A DNA stretch of 64,000 nucleotides from an uncultured Oscillospiraceae bacterium. Lineage in GTDB: Bacteria; Bacillota; Clostridia; Oscillospirales; Ruminococcaceae. Each line of letters opens with the position of its first letter. The stretch's first letter is position 1. The notes beneath the pieces are model-generated. The model was given only the letters and a program-made list of their open reading frames with translations. It searched no databases and was not told the DNA's origin. Both the position numbers and the translations under genes were made by a program. Where the stretch lies: positions 1 to 64,000 of the forward strand of contig CAKSPD010000009.1 of assembly GCA_934481385.1 (NCBI GenBank), read 5' to 3'. Below are positions 1 to 8,269 of the stretch, piece after piece.

Positions 1-464
1 CCGCAGTTACGGCAGGCGAGAACATCAGGCATCATTCCTATTTCTGACATAAGGCGAAATTCAAAGACTGATTTTAAAAAATCACATTTTTCCGAATCCT
101 TTTCAAGAAAATAAAGTGTATTAAGAAAAAGACGCAGAACATTGTTATTCTGTGTTTCGCTTGTTATGCAGTATTTCAGTATATCAGCAAAATATGATGC
201 AAGAGAGAGTTTTTTGAGATTGTCACGCAGACCATAAAAAATATGTATTGGTTCTGCACTGTTGAGAAATTTCCTTTTGTTTCTTTCATCTATGCAGAAC
301 CTTGAATATGCAAAAAGCTGAACAGATGAGCTGTTTTTGCCTGTTATTTTTTTAGCACCTTTTACAGAAATTTCAATTATACCTTCATTTGTCAGTATAT
401 CTGCAAATTTGTCACTTTCTCCGAAGCTCCTCTGTTTTATTACTATTCCGTTGATTGTTTTCAT
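1..464 (-). CDS. recO: DNA repair protein RecO (partial, N-terminal part)
   Basis: RecO helps RecF/RecR load RecA onto single-stranded DNA during recombinational repair. The visible 154 residues begin MKTINGIVIKQRSFGES, the typical OB-fold start of RecO, continue through a helical region, and end at ACRNCG, the first cysteine pair of the family's zinc site; the rest lies beyond the window edge. The ATG at 462-464 is the first ATG in this frame. A TTG farther upstream is also possible, so the start is not certain. The start lies inside the preceding small yqzL-like gene, overlapping it by 53 bases in another frame, which suggests translational coupling. The era-yqzL-recO order is common in Firmicutes and supports the call. 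Confidence 0.88.
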   Translation of the reverse strand, partial: MKTINGIVIKQRSFGESDKFADILTNEGIIEISVKGAKKITGKNSSSVQLFAYSRFCIDERNKRKFLNSAEPIHIFYGLRDNLKKLSLASYFADILKYCITSETQNNNVLRLFLNTLYFLEKDSEKCDFLKSVFEFRLMSEIGMMPDVLACRNC

Positions 465-546
465 TTTCAGCCTTTCGCTTGTATCTGAGATAATCCGATA
501 TTTTACCGGTTTTTTCAAAGTTAGTCCATTCAGTAAGATTGTTCAT
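412..546 (-). CDS. YqzL-like small protein (44 aa)
   Basis: This short gene encodes 44 residues starting MNNLTEWTNFEKTGKISDYL. The pattern W-x2-F-x2-TG-x-I-x2-YL-x-YK matches the YqzL family, tiny Firmicutes proteins of unknown function encoded between era and recO. A strong Shine-Dalgarno (AGGAG, 556-560 on the complementary strand) sits about nine bases before the ATG. Its 3' end overlaps the recO start in another frame. The C-terminal half is charged, rich in Asn, Lys, Glu and Arg, and looks unstructured. Function is unknown; family membership is inferred from motif, size and position. Confidence 0.72.
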   Translation of the reverse strand: MNNLTEWTNFEKTGKISDYLRYKRKAENENNQRNSNKTEELRRK

Positions 547-551
547 AGAAA

Positions 552-593
552 AAATCTCCTTTACATATAAGATATTATTTCCTTAGGAGATTT
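552..593 (-). promoter_or_regulatory. Inverted repeat covering the yqzL ribosome-binding site
   Basis: On the minus strand AAATCTCCT (585-593) is perfectly complementary to AGGAGATTT (552-560), which contains the Shine-Dalgarno of the yqzL-like gene. A 24-base loop separates the arms, and the second arm runs into a T-rich stretch. The element could hide the ribosome-binding site or act as a weak intrinsic terminator between era and yqzL-recO. Confidence 0.45.
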
Positions 594-609
594 GATTTAT
601 GAATGGAAA

Positions 610-1503
610 TTATTTGTCAGAGAGTCCGAAATTCTTTATAAGTCCCTCACGGTTACGCCAATCCTCCTTGACTTTTACCCAGCATTTGAGATTTACTTGT
701 ATACGGAAAAAGTCTTCGAGGTCGGCTCTTGCCATAGAAGATGCCTTTTTTAGCATAGCACCGCCTTTTCCGATAATAATTCCCTTATGTGATTCTCTTT
801 CGCAGTAGATAACGGCAGAGATGTCAAGAATATCCTTATCCTGTCGTTCTTCCATAGTTTCAATTCCGACAGCAATTCCATGCGGTACTTCATCTTTAAG
901 GAGAATAAGGAGCTTTTCACGAATCATTTCTCCGGCGAGAACTTTTTCGGGCTGGTCAGTGAATTTATCATCAGGGAAGTGATGAGGAGATTCAGAAGCA
1001 AGTTTCATTATTTCACTTTCAACTATATCAATTCCGCTGTTTTCAGTAACACTTACAGGAATTACCGAGCAGAAATTTATTTCAGATGTGAGGCTCGCTA
1101 TAACAGGAGCAAGCTCGGATTTGTCTGAAAGCAGGTCAATTTTATTAAGAACAAGTACAACGGGCATAGAGGATTCGTTAAAGGATTTAAGAAGTTCCGT
1201 TTCCTGCGGAGTGATTTTTTTTGTGCAGTCCATAACGAATATTACACCGTCTATACCGCATACAGATTCCTTTACAGTATTGAGCATATGTTCACTGAGC
1301 TTGTTTTTAGGTTTATGTAGTCCTGGAGTATCGAAGAAAACAAGCTGAGTTTCGCCGATTGTCTTTATTCCGGTTATACGTGTTCTTGTAGTCTGTGGCT
1401 TGTCGCTTACAGATGCAATCTTTTCGCCTATAATACTGTTTAAAAGTGATGATTTTCCGGCATTTGTTCTTCCGGCAATGGTAACAAAGGCAGTTTTGGT
1501 CAT
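610..1503 (-). CDS. era: GTPase Era
   Basis: Era is an essential GTPase that binds the 3' end of 16S rRNA and assists 30S subunit maturation. The 297-residue protein has the normal family length. The GTPase motifs are G1 GRTNAGKSS near residues 11-19, G3 DTPG near 59 and G4 NKID near 120. A C-terminal KH RNA-binding domain carries the GxxG loop as GKGG, followed by a Lys/Trp-rich tail. The ATG overlaps the ybeY stop by four bases (ATGA), a coupled arrangement. It lies in the CYTH-phoH-ybeY-era-yqzL-recO operon, where ybeY and era both serve 16S rRNA maturation. Confidence 0.97.
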   Translation of the reverse strand: MTKTAFVTIAGRTNAGKSSLLNSIIGEKIASVSDKPQTTRTRITGIKTIGETQLVFFDTPGLHKPKNKLSEHMLNTVKESVCGIDGVIFVMDCTKKITPQETELLKSFNESSMPVVLVLNKIDLLSDKSELAPVIASLTSEINFCSVIPVSVTENSGIDIVESEIMKLASESPHHFPDDKFTDQPEKVLAGEMIREKLLILLKDEVPHGIAVGIETMEERQDKDILDISAVIYCERESHKGIIIGKGGAMLKKASSMARADLEDFFRIQVNLKCWVKVKEDWRNREGLIKNFGLSDK

Positions 1504-2009
1504 TTGGTTGATTCTCCTGTAATAAATGTAGTATCTCTTGATATTCCGAGCTTTTCGAGAACAGATTCTTCTTTTTCACGCATAATGCGTTCATCAAGAG
1601 GAGAAGTTTCGTGGTCATATCCGAGAAGATGCAACATTGAATGAACAGTCAGAAATCCTATTTCACGTTCAAGGGAGTGACCGTAATTTGATGCCTGTTT
1701 TACAGCAGTTTCAAGTGAAATTACAATATCACCGAGAAGAACATATCCTGTTTCGGGATTTCTTTCAACATTATTTTCTTCCATAAGCGGAAATGAAAGA
1801 ACATCAGTTACTCTGTCTTTGTTTCGGTAGTTTTTGTTAAGGAGTCTTATTTCGCTGTTGCTTACAAAAGATACACTTACTTCTGCATTATCGGTAAAAC
1901 TTTCAGTAGTAAGTACAGCCTGACAGCATCTTCTTATAAGCATTCTGATTCCTACGGGTACTTTTATTTCATTCTGATTATTTTTTACATATACTTTTAA
2001 TTTGGGCAT
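1500..2009 (-). CDS. ybeY: Endoribonuclease YbeY (rRNA maturation)
   Basis: YbeY is a zinc-dependent endoribonuclease involved in 16S rRNA 3'-end maturation and ribosome quality control. The 169-residue protein has the diagnostic zinc-binding motif HSMLHLLGYDHE near residues 124-135, whose three histidines are the metal ligands. The upstream segment LNKNYRNKDRVTDVLSFP is also characteristic. The ATG has a clear ribosome-binding site (GGGAG) and lies two bases after the phoH-like stop. The 3' end overlaps era by four bases. Length and motif are normal for the family. Confidence 0.96.
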   Translation of the reverse strand: MPKLKVYVKNNQNEIKVPVGIRMLIRRCCQAVLTTESFTDNAEVSVSFVSNSEIRLLNKNYRNKDRVTDVLSFPLMEENNVERNPETGYVLLGDIVISLETAVKQASNYGHSLEREIGFLTVHSMLHLLGYDHETSPLDERIMREKEESVLEKLGISRDTTFITGESTK

Positions 2010-2011
2010 TA

Positions 2012-2977
2012 TTATTTTCTCCCTTCGTTATTATATTTTTCATATGCCTTTATAATATCCTGAACAAGTCTGTGACGCACAACATCTTTTTCAGTAAAGC
2101 GGTGAATATTAATATCGTCAATACCTTTCAGGACTTTCATAGCTTCAATAAGACCTGATTTTTTTGAATCAGGGAGGTCAATCTGGGTTATATCACCTGT
2201 TATGACCATTTTGCTGTTTTCGCCAAGACGTGTAAGGAACATTTTTATTTGTTCGGAGGTGGTATTCTGAGCTTCATCAAGTATGATAAATGCATCATCA
2301 AGAGTACGTCCACGCATATATGCAAGCGGAGCAACTTCAATTATGCCCTTTTCCATATATTTCTGGAAATTTTCCGCACCGAACATATCGAACAGAGCAT
2401 CATAAAGCGGTCTTAGATACGGGTCAACCTTGTCCTGCAAATCACCGGGGAGAAATCCGAGTTTTTCACCTGCTTCAACGGCAGGACGTGTAAGTATAAT
2501 CTTTTTGATTTCGTGATTTCTGAAAGCTTTTACAGCCATAGCAACAGCAAGATAAGTTTTTCCTGTTCCGGCAGGCCCTATTCCGAGAACGATTGTATTG
2601 TTTTTTATCGCATCAGAATATTTTTTCTGTCCGACTGTCCTTGCACGTATTACTTTACCGCTTGCAGTAAAGCATATTCCGTCCGCACTTAATTCCCTGA
2701 GCATAGCCTCCTCGCCCTCGGATACCATTGAGGTTACATAGCGTACAGTTTGTTCAGTAAGTGGCTGACCGGAGCTGTCAAGGTTCATAAGAGCAGTAAC
2801 AGCTTTTTCAGCGGATTCAGTCTGTTCAGGGTTCTGCCCGATAATTCTTATATTTTCGTCCCTGTATACAATATTAACATTGTATTCTTTTTCAATTTTG
2901 CTGATATTTGAATCAAAGCTTCCGAAAAGACCGGAAAGCTGTGCCTGATTTGAAACCGGTATAATTTTTTCTGACAT
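2012..2977 (-). CDS. phoH: PhoH family ATPase
   Basis: This is a P-loop ATPase of the PhoH/YlaK family, thought to act in RNA metabolism; the biochemical role is not settled. The 321-residue protein has an N-terminal KH-like region, Walker A GPAGTGKT near residue 135, Walker B IILDEAQN near 232 and a conserved TGD motif near 262. The family's gene is usually placed immediately upstream of ybeY, as here. It is the second gene of the operon, 20 bases after the CYTH gene. The symbol is used in the family sense only. Confidence 0.93.
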   Translation of the reverse strand: MSEKIIPVSNQAQLSGLFGSFDSNISKIEKEYNVNIVYRDENIRIIGQNPEQTESAEKAVTALMNLDSSGQPLTEQTVRYVTSMVSEGEEAMLRELSADGICFTASGKVIRARTVGQKKYSDAIKNNTIVLGIGPAGTGKTYLAVAMAVKAFRNHEIKKIILTRPAVEAGEKLGFLPGDLQDKVDPYLRPLYDALFDMFGAENFQKYMEKGIIEVAPLAYMRGRTLDDAFIILDEAQNTTSEQIKMFLTRLGENSKMVITGDITQIDLPDSKKSGLIEAMKVLKGIDDINIHRFTEKDVVRHRLVQDIIKAYEKYNNEGRK

Positions 2978-2997
2978 ATAAATAAATCACTTTCCTT

Positions 2998-3495
2998 TTA
3001 GTTTTCGGGAAACTTTCCGGCATTTGCAAGATTTATATTTGAATAAAGCTTGTTTCCGGATACTTCCTTGATAACATTCACATAAGTTGGAAAATATATT
3101 TTCTGTTCAGGGCTTTCAAGTTCGAGTTCCAGAATGGCATATTTTTGTGAAAAAGGGTACATATCAAGTTCAAAATGCTGATTCTGATAAAGAAATACAG
3201 CACGTTTTTTTTCAACGGGAGCAGTATCCTTAGCCTCTTTCAGCAGTGAACTGTATTCATCAGAATTTATGAACTTTTCAGATTCTTCACGAATGACAGG
3301 TGACACGAATATTTTTTCTGTATATGTCATAGATACATTATCATCGCAGGAAATTCTGCGGACTCTCCTCTGAGAGCCGTTTTCTCCGTCAATGAGATAA
3401 GTCTGTGTGATACTGATGAGTTTTAAGAGTTCAAGTTTTTTGAGGTCAGGCATTTCGACAAGAAATTTTCTTTCAATTTCAAGACCGCTTTTCAT
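2998..3495 (-). CDS. CYTH domain protein (triphosphate-binding)
   Basis: CYTH proteins fold into a triphosphate tunnel and include inorganic triphosphatases and thiamine triphosphatases, usually metal-dependent. This 165-residue protein starts MKSGLEIERKFLV, giving the signature ExExK at residues 6-10. Later alternating charged strands (RRVRR, YTEKIF, KRAVF, ELELESPE) match the eight-stranded tunnel, with the Glu-rich ELELE strand near 141. Substrate cannot be predicted. It is the first gene after the 3568-3596 promoter, with Shine-Dalgarno GGAGG before the ATG, and probably leads the phoH-ybeY-era operon. Confidence 0.88.
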   Translation of the reverse strand: MKSGLEIERKFLVEMPDLKKLELLKLISITQTYLIDGENGSQRRVRRISCDDNVSMTYTEKIFVSPVIREESEKFINSDEYSSLLKEAKDTAPVEKKRAVFLYQNQHFELDMYPFSQKYAILELELESPEQKIYFPTYVNVIKEVSGNKLYSNINLANAGKFPEN

Positions 3496-3567
3496 AAAAA
3501 ATTCCTCCGGATATATTTAATAAATATTAAAAACAGTTTAAAGAGCTGTTTCAAATCTACAATTATT

Positions 3568-3596
3568 ATTATATAACTGATTTTGATTATTGTCAA
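3568..3596 (-). promoter_or_regulatory. Promoter of the CYTH-phoH-ybeY-era operon
   Basis: On the minus strand the -35 box TTGACA (3591-3596) and -10 box TATAAT (3568-3573) are both perfect consensus with a 17-base spacer. This vegetative (sigma-A type) promoter lies about 70 bases before the CYTH start. Confidence 0.85.
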
Positions 3597-3649
3597 CAAA
3601 ATTCTGAATAAATTTTAGTAAAACTGCTTATTTTTTATTTTAATTTTTA

Positions 3650-4675
3650 TCAGCTTGTAAAATCGAAAAAAGTGATATTTACAGGAGAAAATTTTGTATG
3701 CCTGTCCGGTTTTTTAGGAGCTTTGAAACCGTTTGGCTCACACAGTCTGAATTTCATTACAACAGAAATTTTTTTATCAAATTCTTTTTTTGAAACAGGA
3801 ATATCAAGTGATTCTGAAAGTCTTGTGATAAGGAGTTCGTCCATATTGAAATTAATCATTTTATCATAGAAGTCCATTGTAAGATTGGAGGTTTTTTCCT
3901 TTTTTGAACAAAGCATTGTTATTTCTGCATAATCATTTGATTTTTCGGATAAATTTATACTTATTTCCGTTGAATATGAAGAAAAAATCACGTATCTCAA
4001 CACGTGAATAAAAAAGAGTTTAAGATAGTTTTCATCACAGGAAGAATACATTTTTGTATCTCCGATATGATTTTTTATTTTGATTTTATTTTTGCATGAG
4101 CTTGTAACTGACAGGCATATTTCATCAATCATATTGCTTATATTTACAAATGAATTTGTATTGCTGTAATCTTTTAAAGATGATTTCATAATTTCATTGT
4201 TCTGAACTGTTTTCATAATTCCCATACAACTGCTGTCAATGCCGTCATAATATTCTGTAAAATTCCTGATATTATTTTTTTCGGCTTCACTTCTCATAAG
4301 TGTGACATAAGCAGAAATTTCGTTGATTGTAGCTTTAATATACAAATTATTTGATTCAATATATTTCTGAAACAGGCTGTCCTCAAAGGCTTCTTTAAAA
4401 ATATCTTTTTTGCTGAGCATAAAAACGGAAAAATTTCCGGATTTTCTCAGTTCACCGTTTAATGATATACTTTCATTTTTTATCTCAGCATCAAAAAGCA
4501 TAGTATCATTGTTTTCTGAATTTTTCATTTCTTTTATTTCAAATTCATCATACATCGGAAACTTACCTCCGAAAAATTCAGCATTACGATTGCACCATAC
4601 AAGTTTTTCGTCTGAAAAAACTATGACTATTGTATCTGAACCTGAAAACAGATTTTTTATATCATCAATAAACAT
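3650..4675 (-). CDS. Degenerate histidine-kinase-like protein
   Basis: The 341-residue protein has no membrane segment and no clear family label. Its N-terminal 100 residues look like a small PAS-type sensor (IVIVFSDEKLVWCNRNAEFF). The middle is a helical stretch resembling a dimerization domain but without a phosphoacceptor H-E/D motif. The last 140 residues resemble a histidine-kinase ATPase domain: DENYLKLFFIHVLRYVIFSS sits where an N-box would be, and the end KKISVVMKFRL recalls the last strand. The usual Asn and the DxGxG boxes are not visible, so it is probably not a kinase and may act as a scaffold or phosphotransfer partner. The ATG at 4675 has Shine-Dalgarno GGAGG ten bases upstream; the in-frame GTG at 4687 lies too close to that site. 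Confidence 0.5.
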   Translation of the reverse strand: MFIDDIKNLFSGSDTIVIVFSDEKLVWCNRNAEFFGGKFPMYDEFEIKEMKNSENNDTMLFDAEIKNESISLNGELRKSGNFSVFMLSKKDIFKEAFEDSLFQKYIESNNLYIKATINEISAYVTLMRSEAEKNNIRNFTEYYDGIDSSCMGIMKTVQNNEIMKSSLKDYSNTNSFVNISNMIDEICLSVTSSCKNKIKIKNHIGDTKMYSSCDENYLKLFFIHVLRYVIFSSYSTEISINLSEKSNDYAEITMLCSKKEKTSNLTMDFYDKMINFNMDELLITRLSESLDIPVSKKEFDKKISVVMKFRLCEPNGFKAPKKPDRHTKFSPVNITFFDFTS

Positions 4676-4873
4676 CTGTATTGTCACCCTCCTTGAAAGA
4701 TATAAAATCTTTTTTTCATATTACTATTATACATCAATTTTATCAAAAAAGAAACAACTTTTTATGAACTTTTTTCACATTTTAATTTTTTATTAAAAAT
4801 ATACAGTTTTTATCCACATAATTATGCAAATTCACTGTTTATTGAAAATTTTTCTATTTTTTTTTCAAGGTAC

Positions 4874-4902
4874 TTGAAAAAAAATTTTTTTTGGTGTATA
4901 AT
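4874..4902 (+). promoter_or_regulatory. Promoter of gapA
   Basis: TTGAAA (4874-4879) and TATAAT (4897-4902) are separated by 17 bases, a strong sigma-A-type promoter. AGGAGG follows at 4921-4926, ten bases before the gapA ATG. The promoter position rules out the upstream in-frame ATG at 4874 as the translation start. Confidence 0.88.
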
Positions 4903-4936
4903 AAATATGCAAAAATTTTTAGGAGGTATAATTCCC

Positions 4937-5974
4937 ATGTCAGTTAAAGTTGCTATTAATGGTTTCGGCCGTATAGGTCGTCTTGCATTCAGACAGATGT
5001 TCGGTGCAGAAGGTTACGAGGTTGTCGCTATCAATGACCTTACTAAGCCTTCTATGCTCGCTCAGCTCCTCAAGTATGATACCGCTCAGGGCGGTTACTG
5101 CGGTAAGATAGGTGAAAATACTCACACTGTTTCCGCTGATGATGAAGCTGGTACTATCACTGTTGACGGCAAGACTCTTACAATTTATGCTAAGGCTAAT
5201 GCTGCTGAACTCCCTTGGGGTGAAATTGGTGTTGACGTTGTTCTCGAATGCACAGGTTTCTACTGCTCAAAGGAAAAATCAATGGCTCATATCAATGCAG
5301 GTGCTAAGAAGGTTGTTATTTCTGCTCCGGCAGGCAATGACCTCAAGACTATCGTTTTCAGCGTAAACGAAAAGACTCTTACTCCTGATGACCAGATTAT
5401 TTCTGCTGCATCTTGCACAACTAACTGCCTCGCTCCTATGGCTAAGGCTCTTAATGACTATGCTCCTATCCAGAGCGGTATCATGTCAACAATCCACGCT
5501 TATACAGGCGACCAGATGATTCTTGATGGTCCTCACAGAAAGGGTGACCTCAGACGTGCAAGAGCTGGTGCTGCTAACATCGTTCCTAACTCAACAGGTG
5601 CTGCTAAGGCTATCGGTCTTGTAATTCCTGAACTCAACGGCAAGCTCATCGGTTCTGCTCAGAGAGTTCCTGTTCCAACAGGTTCAACAACTATCCTTAC
5701 AGCTGTTGTTAAGGGTGCTGATGTTACTAAGGAAGGCATCAACGCTGCTATGAAGGCTGCTGCTTCTGAATCATTCGGCTACAATGAAGACCAGATTGTT
5801 TCTTCAGACGTTATCGGTATGAGATATGGTTCACTCTTTGATGCTACTCAGACAATGGTTTCAAAGATTTCTGATGACCTTTATGAAGTTCAGGTTGTTT
5901 CATGGTATGACAACGAAAATTCTTATACATCACAGATGGTAAGAACAATCAAGTATTTTGCTGAACTTGCTTAA
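4937..5974 (+). CDS. gapA: Glyceraldehyde-3-phosphate dehydrogenase (type I)
   Basis: This glycolytic enzyme oxidizes glyceraldehyde 3-phosphate with NAD and phosphate to 1,3-bisphosphoglycerate in the cytoplasm. The 345-residue protein begins with the Rossmann motif [15 protein letters not shown]. It contains the catalytic cysteine motif [10 protein letters not shown] near residue 157 and the C-terminal [13 protein letters not shown]. Codon use is sharply biased (GCT, CTC, AAG and GGT preferred), unlike most neighbours, as expected for a very highly expressed gene. It is monocistronic, with its own promoter and a strong terminator at 6003-6036. The start is set by AGGAGG ten bases upstream. 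Confidence 0.97.
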   Translation: MSVKVAINGFGRIGRLAFRQMFGAEGYEVVAINDLTKPSMLAQLLKYDTAQGGYCGKIGENTHTVSADDEAGTITVDGKTLTIYAKANAAELPWGEIGVDVVLECTGFYCSKEKSMAHINAGAKKVVISAPAGNDLKTIVFSVNEKTLTPDDQIISAASCTTNCLAPMAKALNDYAPIQSGIMSTIHAYTGDQMILDGPHRKGDLRRARAGAANIVPNSTGAAKAIGLVIPELNGKLIGSAQRVPVPTGSTTILTAVVKGADVTKEGINAAMKAAASESFGYNEDQIVSSDVIGMRYGSLFDATQTMVSKISDDLYEVQVVSWYDNENSYTSQMVRTIKYFAELA

Positions 5975-6002
5975 TTGTATCTTAGCAAAAATTTAACTTT
6001 TC

Positions 6003-6036
6003 AGGCGGTTCTTTACTGAACCGCCTTTGTTTTTTA
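6003..6036 (+). terminator. Intrinsic terminator of gapA
   Basis: A nine-base-pair stem AGGCGGTTC (6003-6011) / GAACCGCCT (6018-6026) with a six-base loop is followed by TTGTTTTTT. Confidence 0.92.
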
Positions 6037-6047
6037 AGGGGAATTAA

Positions 6048-6884
6048 ATGAAGAATTTATTTGGTGTGAATATAACGGTTAATGAGGAAAATACTTATCA
6101 GGACGGCGAAATTTTCATAACAAGACGTATCACTCCTGAACTTGAAGCAAATATAGACAAAGCCGGTGAAGAAAATATAAACTTGAGTAAAGAGGCAACC
6201 ATTCCGGTATGGCTGACGATAATAAAATATATTTTTATTCTTGGTGCTGTATCATTTACTCTCGGAATTTTTCAGGGAAATTTTTCAGATGGATATAAGA
6301 ATGCTCCATGGGCTTACTGGATTACGCCTTTCCTGTGGATTTTTTCCATAGCTATTATCGGTTATGAATTTTCAAAAAACAAAAAATTATATAACAGTAA
6401 AGAATTTGCAGAGCATGTTGAAAAAGTCAATAAACTTACTGCTGAAGCCGGAAATTATCTTGATATTCCTGAGGAAGCACTTGAAACCGATGTTCTTATG
6501 TTCAGATATGTTAAAAAGAATGATGAAATAAAACTCAAAAAATTTCCAATGTTTTCTCATATCAATTTTAGTTTTGAAACCTATGTTCAGAATGATAATC
6601 TCTGTCTTTCAAATTACAGATATGTTATGGAAATTCCTTTGCAGTCGATTAAGTCAATACATATGGAAAAGAAAAAAGCAAGCTTTCCGAACTGGAATAA
6701 GGAGTTTCTTTTTAACTCAAAGGAATATAAAAAGTTTAAAATTGTCTGCAACAATCAGGGAACTTATTTTGCTCATTATTATTCTGTTCAGATTCAGGAT
6801 ATAAAGGGCGATTTTGAATTTTATGTTCCGAATTATGATATAGAAAATATCTGCCGTCTGACAGGTCTGAAAACTGAAGATTAA
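6048..6884 (+). CDS. Hypothetical membrane protein with two transmembrane segments
   Basis: No family is recognised in this 278-residue protein. After a soluble N-terminal 60 residues there are two hydrophobic segments, about 62-84 (IIKYIFILGAVSFTLGIF) and 95-115 (ITPFLWIFSIAIIGYEF), then a 160-residue lysine- and aromatic-rich cytoplasmic tail. The tail contains beta-like stretches such as YRYVMEIPLQSIKSIHMEKK, reminiscent of PH-like membrane proteins, but that is only a resemblance. The ATG follows AAGGGG and lies just after the gapA terminator, so its promoter is unclear; readthrough from gapA is possible. It ends at a bidirectional terminator shared with pyrE. Confidence 0.7.
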   Translation: MKNLFGVNITVNEENTYQDGEIFITRRITPELEANIDKAGEENINLSKEATIPVWLTIIKYIFILGAVSFTLGIFQGNFSDGYKNAPWAYWITPFLWIFSIAIIGYEFSKNKKLYNSKEFAEHVEKVNKLTAEAGNYLDIPEEALETDVLMFRYVKKNDEIKLKKFPMFSHINFSFETYVQNDNLCLSNYRYVMEIPLQSIKSIHMEKKKASFPNWNKEFLFNSKEYKKFKIVCNNQGTYFAHYYSVQIQDIKGDFEFYVPNYDIENICRLTGLKTED

Positions 6885-6888
6885 AAAA

Positions 6889-6919
6889 GCGGACTTTCTG
6901 AAAAGTCCGCAGTTTTTTT
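6889..6919. terminator. Bidirectional terminator between the membrane protein and pyrE
   Basis: The stem GCGGACTTT (6889-6897) / AAAGTCCGC (6902-6910) has a four-base loop. It is flanked by an A run on the left and a T run on the right, so it can stop transcription from both sides. Confidence 0.9.
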
Positions 6920-7568
6920 ATACTCCGTATGTTTTACGGTATTCAAGCATTTTGTCAACGTATTCCTTGCCGGGAACGATTCCTTTTTCAATGGCATCGA
7001 TAATATCAAGCATATTTACGATTGAATAAACATTTATTCCGAAATCACGCTTTGCCTCCTGAACGGCTGAAAGTTCACTTTGTCCCTTTTCCATTCTGTC
7101 AACAGTTATTACCATTCCTGTAACGTTTACGTCGGCTGTTGATTTGAGTTTCGGGAGAGATTCACGCAGAGCCTTTCCTGATGTCATAACGTCATCAATT
7201 ATAATTACCTTTTCGCCGTCTGTAAGTGCTTTTCCTACAAACATACCGCCTTCGCCGTGGTCTTTGACTTCCTTACGGTCAAAGCAATATGAACTGTCAA
7301 CACCATATTTCTTGCTGAGAGCAACAACTGTTGAAACTGCGAGCGGAATTCCTTTATAGGCAGGGCCGAAAACTGTTTCAAAGTCAATTTTGTTGTCAAT
7401 TATGCAGTCTGCATAAAATTCACCGAGCTTTTCAAGCTGAGAACCTGTCTTATAGTTTCCGCAGTTTATGAAGTAGGGAGCTTTTCTACCGCTTTTAAGG
7501 GTAAATTCTCCGAAAGTGAGAACTCCGCAGTCAACCATAAATCTGATGAAATTTTCCTTGTATGTCAT
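6918..7568 (-). CDS. pyrE: Orotate phosphoribosyltransferase
   Basis: PyrE joins orotate to PRPP to give orotidine 5'-phosphate, the fifth step of UMP synthesis. The 216-residue protein has the normal length. The PRPP-binding motif VIIIDDVMTSGKALRES lies near residues 112-128, and the N-terminal LKSGRKAPYFINCG binds orotate and PRPP. The lysine-rich flexible loop is represented by FDRKEVKDHGEGG. It is the last gene of a likely nadE-PIN-pyrE transcription unit and ends in the shared terminator. No other de novo pyrimidine genes are adjacent. Confidence 0.96.
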   Translation of the reverse strand: MTYKENFIRFMVDCGVLTFGEFTLKSGRKAPYFINCGNYKTGSQLEKLGEFYADCIIDNKIDFETVFGPAYKGIPLAVSTVVALSKKYGVDSSYCFDRKEVKDHGEGGMFVGKALTDGEKVIIIDDVMTSGKALRESLPKLKSTADVNVTGMVITVDRMEKGQSELSAVQEAKRDFGINVYSIVNMLDIIDAIEKGIVPGKEYVDKMLEYRKTYGV

Positions 7569-7582
7569 TTCTTTGACCTCCG

Positions 7583-8233
7583 TTATTTTAAAAATGGCTT
7601 TAATTTTTCGTATATTTTTTTAGTTTCAGAATTTCCGAATTTTTTGCAGAGTTCGGAATTTATATTCTGTTTACGTTTTGCAATTTCGAGTGAAGTCTGA
7701 TTCATATTGGTTTCAACAATATTTTTTATAAAATTGATGTTTTCATTATTCAGCTTAATATCTTTTAAAGCTGTTTTGAAATCATATATATTAAATTTTG
7801 TAGAAGTTTTTACATTCACAAAAGGTTCTGCTTCTGAATTTTTTTCGATATTTGAAATTATTTCAATTTTAATGCCCTGTTTTTTCCAGAAATCACGGAC
7901 AAATTCAAATCCCTTGTCATTGCTTACTATATAGCATTTTGCTTTTTTTTTGTTCCCGAGTATATAGCCGAGATATGTTGAAAGCTGAAAGTCGAGAGCA
8001 TTTTTTCCGCCCGCCCTGACTTCAAAATATGTAATATCTGCCTTTGAATCAACGATTTCCTTATGAAGATTGAATGTTATTTTATCAGCATTTCCGCTGT
8101 AAAATATAATTACATTGTCACTTTCGGTGAGGTTCAGAAGTCCGTTGAAACCGGTTTTATGGACATTTTCATAATCTATCAGATAATATTTTTTTGAGTC
8201 CTTATCCGGCTTTTTTCTTTTCTTGTCGCCCAC
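7583..8233 (-). CDS. PIN-like domain protein
   Basis: The 216-residue protein begins with a lysine-rich tail, then YYLIDYENVHKTGFNGL. An N-terminal Asp in a DYEN or DxxN context is the hallmark of NYN/PIN-like nuclease folds. A second acidic patch ALDFQLSTYLG lies near residue 92 and the motif SNDKGFEFVRDFW near 116, matching the order of acidic residues in PIN-like domains. The C-terminal 70 residues are helical and charged, possibly binding nucleic acid. An RNA or DNA nuclease role is inferred, not shown. The start is a GTG preceded by AAAGGAGG. It lies between nadE and pyrE on the same strand. Confidence 0.72.
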   Translation of the reverse strand: MGDKKRKKPDKDSKKYYLIDYENVHKTGFNGLLNLTESDNVIIFYSGNADKITFNLHKEIVDSKADITYFEVRAGGKNALDFQLSTYLGYILGNKKKAKCYIVSNDKGFEFVRDFWKKQGIKIEIISNIEKNSEAEPFVNVKTSTKFNIYDFKTALKDIKLNNENINFIKNIVETNMNQTSLEIAKRKQNINSELCKKFGNSETKKIYEKLKPFLK

Positions 8234-8269
8234 AGGCTAAAACCTCCTTTCCTGATTATTTTTTAGAAA

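Noticed and set aside
4874..4936. N-terminal extension of gapA from the ATG at 4874
   Set aside because: The extension would start at the -35 box of the gene's own promoter, and the ribosome-binding site precedes only the ATG at 4937.
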